Shown in pieces: positions 7,078 to 12,329 of a DNA stretch of 12,329 nt. The notes beneath the pieces were generated by a model. That model was not told the DNA's origin. It saw only the letters and a program-made list of their open reading frames with translations, and did not search any database. The stretch covers positions 1 to 12,329 of the forward strand of contig CAMDRY010000048.1 of assembly GCA_945906975.1 (NCBI GenBank). Reading direction: 5' to 3'. The stretch comes from Bordetella parapertussis. GTDB lineage: Bacteria > Pseudomonadota > Gammaproteobacteria > Burkholderiales > SG8-39. A program made the position numbers and the translations under genes. Every line of letters starts with the position of its first letter. Within the stretch, counting starts at the first letter, position 1.

Positions 7078-7788
7078 CTATTCCGGATCGCCGTGCGTCA
7101 AGTATTCCCACATACGCTCGTAGATCCTACCGGTGCCAACGGCGCGCAAGGTCGCCTCTTCGGCGGAAAATACCGCCTCGCCGCCCCCGGCACCCCTGCC
7201 CCCGTCGGCCGCGAGCACATCCAGTTCCACGCGCGCGGCATCCTCGAGATACCAGGTGAACACAACAGCCTCTTCCAGCGAGGCACCGGCGGTGACGACG
7301 CCATTGCCGCGCATCACCACAGCCCGGCTTGCCCCGAGGGTTGCGGCGACGCCGGCCGCCTGCTCTTCGGTGCGAATAAGCTGCGGGTCGTCCCAGAGCG
7401 GCGCGCAGGGCGCGAAATAGCTGCCGGTACCATGGCGCGCCTTGGGCGTAAGGCGCAGCGTCGACAGGGACATCGCCTTCGCCGGCATGCTGCGGGCCAC
7501 GCCACCGACATCGGGACGGCGGCGATAAATCTGCTGATGAATGCGCACCTCGCCCAGTACGCCCTCAGGCAGCGGGCCCTCGACCGGCACGACCACACCG
7601 TCCTCGCCCGGGGCGATCAATCCCATCGGCCTTGCGGCACAGACAAGAAAATGACCGGCATCGAGGCGCGCGCTGCAGTGGCCGTAGGCATGTGCGAGGC
7701 CGGAGCGGCCCAGCGCCCGCGCCGCGCGCCGGACAAGAACCTGCCAATCCCTGGAAGGCGTCATGCGCAGCGGCCCGTCCCCGGTCAT
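7078..7788 (-). CDS. Class II aldolase/adducin-family protein lacking the canonical zinc histidines
   Basis: The 236-residue protein follows the class II aldolase/adducin fold from end to end, including ARALGRSGLAHAYGHCSARL (residues 23-42), a Glu at 80 matching the catalytic/metal Glu of the family, IHQQIYRRRPDVGGV (83-97) and VVMRGNGVVTAGASLEEA (157-174). Where L-fuculose-phosphate aldolase has an HxH zinc pair, this protein has Ala98-Arg99-Ser100, and where the third zinc His stands it has Asn162. Conventional zinc-dependent aldol cleavage is therefore doubtful. The family also includes decarboxylases of aromatic pathways (for example 3,4-dihydroxyphthalate decarboxylase), and a decarboxylase or hydratase-like role on a ring or ring-cleavage product is possible inference. 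The start at 7788 is chosen for its ATGA overlap with the upstream dioxygenase stop; the frame extends 14 codons further, and an internal ATG lies at 7764. Confidence 0.75.
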   Translation of the reverse strand: MTGDGPLRMTPSRDWQVLVRRAARALGRSGLAHAYGHCSARLDAGHFLVCAARPMGLIAPGEDGVVVPVEGPLPEGVLGEVRIHQQIYRRRPDVGGVARSMPAKAMSLSTLRLTPKARHGTGSYFAPCAPLWDDPQLIRTEEQAAGVAATLGASRAVVMRGNGVVTAGASLEEAVVFTWYLEDAARVELDVLAADGGRGAGGGEAVFSAEEATLRAVGTGRIYERMWEYLTHGDPE

Positions 7789-8648
7789 TTTCGGAACTCG
7801 GGGATGTCCGGCCTGGAACCCCACATGCAAAATGATTCAAAGTTAAAAGGGAACTGGCGCGGCCGGTAGTCGGCCTCCTGCTCCCGGGTGATGGTGCGTA
7901 CGCCGGTCGAGTATTCGTAGACCATCGCGTCAGGCCCCTCGAAATATAGAAACATCGCCCCCGAGGTGGGATGCCGGCCCGGACCAAACACGATGCGAAC
8001 ACCCTTCTCCTTGAGGAAATAATACGAGCGCATGATGTCGTCGATGCTCTCGACCTGGTGGTTAATGTGCTGCACCCCGTGCACCTTGGATGGAAAGAGC
8101 GCAATTTTGTGATGCACCTCGTCGATGCGCAGCAGCGGTGCATCACCGATCCAGTCGCTCACCTTGGCATTGCAAACCTCGGTCCAGAATTTCTCGTCGC
8201 GCGCCGCATTGGTCGTCTTGAGACCGATATGGGAAAAACTGGTGATTCCCGCATCGCGGCTGCCAAAGTAGCGCCGGCCGCTGACATGCGCCTTGGTGAC
8301 AAGGTCTATCTTGTTGCCGCTCGGATCCTTGAACGTGATGTAGGCCGCAACCCTGCGCTGCGCGCAGCCATCGGATGTGCCCCACACAACCTTGTGGCCC
8401 AGGGCGTCCAGCGCCGCACCTGCGGCGTCCAACTCAGCCTTGTCGTCAAGCTCGAAGGCGGCGGTGTGGTCATGCGCCTCGCCCTTGAAATAGACGATGG
8501 TGTGATCGCGGCTGTCGCCGCGAAAATACAGCGCATCCCCGTCGCGGCCAACCGCCTCGAGACCAAGGATGGATGTGGCGTAACTGGCGCATGCGTCAAG
8601 GTCTGCGGTGCCCAGGCGAATGTAGCGGATATCCCGCAGCTTGATCAT
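7785..8648 (-). CDS. VOC-superfamily extradiol dioxygenase (catechol 2,3-dioxygenase / BphC type)
   Basis: The 287-residue product is a two-domain type I extradiol dioxygenase of the vicinal-oxygen-chelate fold: an N-terminal module (about 1-118) and a C-terminal catalytic module (about 135-270). Likely Fe(II) ligands are His140 (SHIGLKT), His194 or His197 (GVQHINHQV) and Glu245 (MVYEYSTG). The family signature runs from GPGRHPTSG (222-230) through FLYFEGPDAMVYEYSTG (233-249). Such enzymes open catechols next to the hydroxyls to give yellow hydroxymuconic-semialdehyde-type products, the expected substrate of the adjacent dehydrogenase. The exact catechol cannot be told from the sequence. The start at 8648 has AGGGGG (8653-8658, minus) five bases upstream, overlapping the stop of the dehydrogenase gene. 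The stop overlaps the start of the aldolase-like gene (ATGA). Confidence 0.87.
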   Translation of the reverse strand: MIKLRDIRYIRLGTADLDACASYATSILGLEAVGRDGDALYFRGDSRDHTIVYFKGEAHDHTAAFELDDKAELDAAGAALDALGHKVVWGTSDGCAQRRVAAYITFKDPSGNKIDLVTKAHVSGRRYFGSRDAGITSFSHIGLKTTNAARDEKFWTEVCNAKVSDWIGDAPLLRIDEVHHKIALFPSKVHGVQHINHQVESIDDIMRSYYFLKEKGVRIVFGPGRHPTSGAMFLYFEGPDAMVYEYSTGVRTITREQEADYRPRQFPFNFESFCMWGSRPDIPEFRK

Positions 8649-8656
8649 GAGACCCC

Positions 8657-10153
8657 CTACAACTTCACACAGATGTTGCGCAACTCGGTATAAAACTCGA
8701 GCGAATGCACCCCGCCCTCACGGCCTATGCCCGACTGCTTGGAACCACCGAACGGAGTGCGCAGGTCGCGCAGGAACCAGCAATTCACCCAGCAAATACC
8801 CACGTCGATCTGCGCCGAGACACGATGCGCGCGTGAAAGATTGGTCGTCCAGAGGGTCGTCGCCAGGCCGTACTCGGTGTCATTGGCAAGCGCGATCGCC
8901 TCCTCCTCCGACACAAAAGGACGGATATGGCAACAAGGCCCGAAGATTTCCTCACGCACCACCGCCGAACTTTCCGGCAAGCCGGTCCAGATGGTGGGCT
9001 CAACCCAGGAACCGCCAACCAGCCCCTCATCGAGCTTCGGAACGCCGCCACCGGTGACGATGGTCGCGCCATCGTCCTTTGCCTGCTGGTAATACGACAA
9101 GACCTTGTTGCGATGCTCCTGACTGATCAGCGGACCGATGCCGGTCGCCTTGTCTTCCGGGCGTCCCGGCTTGAGGCTTTCTGCCTTCAACTTCAAGGCC
9201 GCGACAAATTTGTCAAAAATGGGCCGCTCCACGTAGAGCCGCTCGGTGCCAAGGCAGACCTGGCCACAGTTGGCAAACACGGCGCGGCCTATGCCCTCGA
9301 TCGCAGCGTCAAAATCGCAGTCGGCAAACACGACGCCGGCGTTTTTTCCGCCCATCTCAAAAGAAACGGGGCGCACCTTGTCGGCGACGGCTTTCATGAT
9401 CGCCGCGCCGGTGCGCGTTTCACCGGTGAAGGTCACCGCATCGATCCCCGGGTGCTGCGTCAATAGTTCACCCGCAGAACCCGGCCCAAAACCATGAATC
9501 ACGTTGTAGACACCCTTTGGAATACCCACCTTGTTCATCACCTCACCCAACAGCGCCGCAGTGCTTGGCGTTTCCTCTGAAGGCTTTACCACAACAGTAT
9601 TGCCGCAGGCGAGCGCCGGACCGACCTTCCAGGTCATCAGCAACAGCGGTAGGTTCCACGGCGAAATGACCGCGATGACGCCCTTGGGCACACGAATGGC
9701 ATAGTTGAGCGCACCCCTGCCATCCGGGGTGGCCATCTGGAATGTCTCGTTCGGCACGTTCTTCACCACGTCGGCGAAGACCTTGAAATTGGCGGCGCCG
9801 CGCGGGATGTCGATGTGCTTCGCCAGCGTATGCGGCTTACCCGTATCTGCCACCTCAGCATCAAGAAATTCGTCAAAGCGCCGGTTGATTTCATTGGCAA
9901 CGGCGTAAAGCAACTCGGTCCGCTCCGCCAGCTCCATTTTTCCCCACGGGCCTGTCAGTGCGGCACGCGCCGCCTTGACCGCGGCGTCGACCTCGCCCAC
10001 ACCCGCCTCGGACACCATGCTCACCAAACGCCCATCGGCGGGCGAGCGGTTCTCGAAGGTCTTGCCGGACTTGGCAACGATGTATTCACCGTTGATAAAA
10101 TTCAGGGTATTGCGCACTTGCTGGCCTGCGGGGACTGCAGCGGACTTGCTCAT
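8657..10153 (-). CDS. xylG: 2-hydroxymuconic semialdehyde dehydrogenase-type aldehyde dehydrogenase (XylG/DmpC/AmnC group)
   Basis: The 498-residue protein is a full-length NAD(P)-dependent aldehyde dehydrogenase. Seen: the PWNLP block with Asn167, KPSE with Lys190, the FTGET nucleotide-loop variant (242-246), general base Glu266 (FEMGGKN) and nucleophile Cys300 (GQVCLG). The C-terminal block with WFLRDLRTPFGGSKQSGIG followed by EGGVHSLEFYTELRNICVKL is very characteristic of enzymes that oxidise ring-cleavage semialdehydes (2-hydroxymuconic, 2-aminomuconic or 5-carboxymethyl-2-hydroxymuconic) to the dicarboxylic acids. The neighbouring ring-cleavage dioxygenases support this. Which semialdehyde is used is not decided by the sequence. 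AAGGAG lies 8 bases before the ATG at 10153. It is followed 8 bases later by the VOC dioxygenase gene, so the two are probably co-transcribed. Confidence 0.9.
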   Translation of the reverse strand: MSKSAAVPAGQQVRNTLNFINGEYIVAKSGKTFENRSPADGRLVSMVSEAGVGEVDAAVKAARAALTGPWGKMELAERTELLYAVANEINRRFDEFLDAEVADTGKPHTLAKHIDIPRGAANFKVFADVVKNVPNETFQMATPDGRGALNYAIRVPKGVIAVISPWNLPLLLMTWKVGPALACGNTVVVKPSEETPSTAALLGEVMNKVGIPKGVYNVIHGFGPGSAGELLTQHPGIDAVTFTGETRTGAAIMKAVADKVRPVSFEMGGKNAGVVFADCDFDAAIEGIGRAVFANCGQVCLGTERLYVERPIFDKFVAALKLKAESLKPGRPEDKATGIGPLISQEHRNKVLSYYQQAKDDGATIVTGGGVPKLDEGLVGGSWVEPTIWTGLPESSAVVREEIFGPCCHIRPFVSEEEAIALANDTEYGLATTLWTTNLSRAHRVSAQIDVGICWVNCWFLRDLRTPFGGSKQSGIGREGGVHSLEFYTELRNICVKL

Positions 10154-10292
10154 CGTCTCGACTCCTTCAGTTTCTTTTGTTAATCACCACGCAACCGGTC
10201 TCAGACCCCGGCGCTTGAATACACCAAACCGGTGCGCTCGCTGACGAGACGCGAACCGGGCATCACCAGGCATCGCCAGGAATCACCAGGAA
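10154..10292 (-). promoter_or_regulatory. Leader between the class III dioxygenase and dehydrogenase genes, with repeated AACCGG motifs
   Basis: The 139-base gap contains the dehydrogenase ribosome-binding site (AAGGAG, minus strand, near 10162-10167), three copies of AACCGG (10193-10198, 10227-10232, 10254-10259), a near-palindrome GGTCTCAGACC (10197-10207) and, at its left gene border, a 10-base tandem repeat. It is the only sizeable gap in the four-gene cluster, so a secondary promoter or mRNA-processing site is possible. I saw no convincing -10/-35 pair. Confidence 0.3.
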
Positions 10293-10295
10293 TCA
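10261..10295. repeat. Tandem 10-base repeat, about 3.5 copies
   Basis: Consecutive units CATCACCAGG (10261-10270), CATCGCCAGG (10271-10280), AATCACCAGG (10281-10290) and AATCA (10291-10295) form a short tandem array with consensus (C/A)ATCACCAGG. It overlaps the stop codon of the class III dioxygenase gene (10293-10295, minus strand). It looks like replication-slippage expansion of the 3' end; a role is not evident. Confidence 0.8.
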
Positions 10296-11129
10296 ATGCG
10301 CGGTGGGCTGCACCGCAACGTTGACGTTGACGCTACCCGAGGACTGCGCGTAATCGCCATATTGCCGGCCGGACAAGGGCCCGTAATCGGCGCGCATCGC
10401 CCCCAAGCCTCCAAGCAAGGTCGCAATGACGCGTCCGCCCATTTCGGCGGCGGTGGCCTGGCTGTATTCGGCGAAGCCCTGGCTCAGCCGGTCAACGTCC
10501 CCTGCGGCAAGACCGGCGATAAAGTCGCGATCCAGCGCAAGCCGCTCGTCGCTCGGCCACAGATGCGGGCCACGGGCAATTTTGTGCGTCAGGGCGCTGC
10601 TGGCGAGAAACACCACACGCCGCCCGGATTTTTTTGCCACTTCATGCACCAGCCGACCCGCCTTCATATTCTCGGCGTGATCGGCCGCGAGGCAGGTCGG
10701 CAGTTCGATCAGGGGGATGCCCGATTGCGGATCAAGGTAAACCATAGGCACCCAGCAGGCATAGTCCCAGGAGCGGTGCTCGTTATCTGTTGTGAAAGCC
10801 GGCATGCCCTCTGCCTTCATGGCGTCCGCCAGGGCGCCGGCAAAAACCGGGTCGCCTTTTCGTTCGTAGGGCAGACCGGGAATAAGGTCTGGCGCCTCGT
10901 CGGCCACGCAATAGCCCTTGTGCAAGGCGTGCGAGGTCACGTACCAGTTGAAACTGGACACCCAGTGCGCCGACTGCAAGACGAACAAATCAGGCTTCAG
11001 GCCGCGCAGCGCCTCGCCCATGGCCTTTGAACCGGCAATCAGCCCGCGCTGAAAATCAGGCGCCTTGTCTTCTATACCCATGCGCGGAACGTGTGCGGTA
11101 ATCGCCGCCGCAATGATGCCTCCAGCCAT
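10293..11129 (-). CDS. Class III (LigB/HpaD-like) extradiol ring-cleavage dioxygenase
   Basis: The 278-residue protein aligns by eye along its length with 3,4-dihydroxyphenylacetate 2,3-dioxygenase of the LigB superfamily (E. coli HpaD/HpcB type). Expected Fe(II) ligands are present: His13 (ITAHVPRM), His55 (LQSAHW) and Glu229 (AAEMGG). Other conserved active-site His are at 118 (NEHRSWDY) and 182 (SALTHK), the latter matching the acid-base His of LigB. It should cleave a catechol-type ring with O2 to a semialdehyde. Related proteins act on homoprotocatechuate, protocatechuate or 2-aminophenol, so the substrate is uncertain. The ATG at 11129 has AAGGGGAG about 6 bases upstream. It is first in the minus-strand catabolic cluster, divergent from the Bug receptor gene, and 139 bases before the dehydrogenase. 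The C-terminus (about 265-278) is short and Val/Asn-rich. Confidence 0.85.
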   Translation of the reverse strand: MAGGIIAAAITAHVPRMGIEDKAPDFQRGLIAGSKAMGEALRGLKPDLFVLQSAHWVSSFNWYVTSHALHKGYCVADEAPDLIPGLPYERKGDPVFAGALADAMKAEGMPAFTTDNEHRSWDYACWVPMVYLDPQSGIPLIELPTCLAADHAENMKAGRLVHEVAKKSGRRVVFLASSALTHKIARGPHLWPSDERLALDRDFIAGLAAGDVDRLSQGFAEYSQATAAEMGGRVIATLLGGLGAMRADYGPLSGRQYGDYAQSSGSVNVNVAVQPTAH

Positions 11130-11336
11130 GTAATCTCCCCTTAGCGCGACGTTTTTAATGTGATGGCCGCGACGCTATTCTTGAAAATAAAACGATTATA
11201 ATTCCTTCCAACCAAAAGCAGACGGTCATTCCAAGGCTGCAACAGGTTCAAGCCGACCGCCCCAAACCGGTTCTACCGCCCAGCAAGCACAGCCGACGCA
11301 CACGCATTCGGTACTGCTAAAAAAAGGAGAGTCGCA
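11130..11336. promoter_or_regulatory. Divergent promoter region with overlapping -10 elements on both strands
   Basis: The 207-base region separates the class III dioxygenase (minus) from the receptor gene (plus). ATTATAAT at 11195-11202 provides TATAAT on the plus strand (11197-11202) and on the minus strand (11200-11195), so the two polymerase sites would overlap. Neither strand has a good -35 box at 16-18 bases. An 8-base palindrome AACCGGTT lies at 11265-11272, and AGGAG at 11325-11329 is the receptor ribosome-binding site. Predicted leaders are about 60 bases (minus) and 130 bases (plus). This layout suggests joint control by a regulator not encoded in the window. Confidence 0.45.
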
Positions 11337-12323
11337 ATGCAAAAAACATTTTTACGCCTTTTCACCCTGGTATGCGCCACGCTGACTCTAGCCTACGCTC
11401 CTGCGGGAGTTTCACAGGGTGCCCGCAACTATCCTGACAAACCAGTGCGCATCATCGTCGGCTATTCGCCCGGCGGCCTGCCCGACACCATCGCCCGCAT
11501 CATCGCGCAAAAGCTCGGCGATATATGGAAACAGCAAGTCATCGTCGACAACCGCCCCGGCGCCAACGGCCTGGTCGGCGCCGAAGCGGTCGCACGGTCG
11601 ACGCCGGACGGTTACACCCTGCTGGTCACCGACAATTCCACCCACGCCATCCACCCGTTCCTTTACGCCAAGATGCCCTTTGACCCGAACAAGGAATTGA
11701 TCCCGGTATCGATGACCGCCAAGGCGCCGCTGTACCTCGCCGTGCACAACTCGCTTTCCGCCGGCACGATGCAGGAAATGATCACCCTTGCCAAAGCCAA
11801 CCCGGGCAAATATTCCTACGGCTCCTCGGGCATTGGCAGCACCCACCAATTGGCGATGGAGTCCCTCAAAGCAACGCTCGGCCTCGACATCGTGCATGTG
11901 CCTTACAAGGGCACCGGCCAGAGCGTGCCGGCACTGGTCGGCGGCCAGGTGCAGATGGCGTTTTCCGGCTATACCTCGCTCACCGCCCATGTCAAGGACG
12001 GACGGGTCAAACTGCTGGGCATCACCTCGCCCAACCGTTCGCCGACCGCACCCAATGTCCCGGCCATCGCCGAAATGATCGCGGGTTTTGACTTTGCGCC
12101 CACGTTCGGCTTTTTCTCGCCGGCGGGACTGCCCAAGGACATCGCGGCAAAAATCGCCGCTGATGTTGCCGACGCAATAAAAGCGCCGGAAGTCGCCACG
12201 CGCTTTGCCAATCTCGACATCATTGCCATTGGCGGCACCGGCGAGGAGTTCACCGTTGCGCTCAAGGCCGATGCGGAGCGCTACTCCAAGGCGGTCAAAA
12301 TGTCCGGCGCAAAGGCCGATTAG
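11337..12323 (+). CDS. Bug/TctC-family periplasmic solute receptor (tripartite tricarboxylate transporter)
   Basis: The 328-residue protein has a Sec signal peptide (basic start, hydrophobic residues 6-20, probable cleavage near AYA-PAG or just after) and the Bug-family pattern: YPDKPVRIIVGYSPGGLPDTIARI (residues 32-55, including the ligand-contact PGG-x2-D motif), NRPGANGLVGAEAVARSTPDGYTLL (78-102), YSYGSSGIGSTHQLAMES (161-178), HVPYKGTGQSVPALVGGQVQMAF (189-211) and GFFSPAGLP (260-268). Such receptors bind carboxylates or aromatic acids in the periplasm, and some work in sensing rather than transport. No TctA or TctB membrane subunit is visible, so it is an orphan receptor here, as is common in Burkholderiales. 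Divergence from the dioxygenase cluster suggests its ligand is the pathway substrate (inference). The ATG at 11337 has AGGAG 7 bases upstream. Confidence 0.93.
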   Translation: MQKTFLRLFTLVCATLTLAYAPAGVSQGARNYPDKPVRIIVGYSPGGLPDTIARIIAQKLGDIWKQQVIVDNRPGANGLVGAEAVARSTPDGYTLLVTDNSTHAIHPFLYAKMPFDPNKELIPVSMTAKAPLYLAVHNSLSAGTMQEMITLAKANPGKYSYGSSGIGSTHQLAMESLKATLGLDIVHVPYKGTGQSVPALVGGQVQMAFSGYTSLTAHVKDGRVKLLGITSPNRSPTAPNVPAIAEMIAGFDFAPTFGFFSPAGLPKDIAAKIAADVADAIKAPEVATRFANLDIIAIGGTGEEFTVALKADAERYSKAVKMSGAKAD

Positions 12324-12329
12324 GACCGC

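Noticed and set aside
7789..7830. 14-codon upstream extension of the aldolase-like gene
   Set aside because: It overlaps the end of the dioxygenase gene, and the ATG at 7788 forms a standard ATGA overlap.
6934..7869. Plus-strand 311-codon open frame opposite the aldolase-like gene and surE leader
   Set aside because: It crosses an intergenic region and two gene ends, with composition unlike real proteins, opposite a recognisable family member.
7971..8693. Plus-strand open frame opposite the VOC dioxygenase
   Set aside because: Shadow of a gene with clear family motifs on the minus strand.
10261..10300. CRISPR-like repeat
   Set aside because: Units are only 10 bases, directly adjoining with no spacers, and no cas gene is nearby.
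10296..11030. Plus-strand 244-codon open frame opposite the class III dioxygenase
   Set aside because: Opposite a gene with complete active-site residues; no motif of its own.

Overview
The window looks like chromosomal DNA of a betaproteobacterium, most likely Burkholderiales or a close relative. It is GC-rich. It carries a Bug/TctC-type tripartite-tricarboxylate-transporter receptor, a family greatly expanded in that group. It also has the surE-pcm-nlpD gene order typical of beta- and gammaproteobacteria, and a TgpA-type transglutaminase gene followed by a MltB-type lytic transglycosylase. I saw no tRNA, rRNA, CRISPR array, insertion sequence or phage gene.

Left part, plus strand (1-4561): the 3' part of a TgpA-like membrane transglutaminase gene overlaps mltB by 4 bases. 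Next come a YhhQ-type queuosine-precursor transporter gene and, after a 130-base gap with a candidate promoter and operator-like inverted repeat, an HD/PDE-fold hydrolase gene that starts at TTG.

Middle, minus strand (4634-6953): surE, pcm and nlpD form a tightly packed operon read leftwards, with two successive ATGA overlaps. A perfect TATAAT lies about 60 bases upstream of surE. The rpoS gene that often follows nlpD in related bacteria is absent; nlpD instead converges on the HD-hydrolase gene.

Right part, minus strand (7078-11129): a four-gene aromatic-degradation cluster. In transcription order it encodes a class III (LigB/HpaD-like) extradiol dioxygenase, a 2-hydroxymuconic-semialdehyde-type aldehyde dehydrogenase, a VOC-fold (class I) extradiol dioxygenase, and a class II aldolase/adducin homologue that has lost its three zinc-binding histidines. 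Divergent from it (11337-12323, plus) is an orphan Bug-type periplasmic receptor, plausibly capturing the aromatic or organic acid substrate. The 207-base divergent region has overlapping -10-like elements on both strands.

The left and middle parts are ordinary envelope, repair and housekeeping genes. The unusual part is the catabolic cluster: two unrelated ring-cleavage enzymes, one semialdehyde dehydrogenase and a metal-site-degenerate aldolase homologue, without the usual downstream meta-pathway genes. Its substrate cannot be read from sequence alone.
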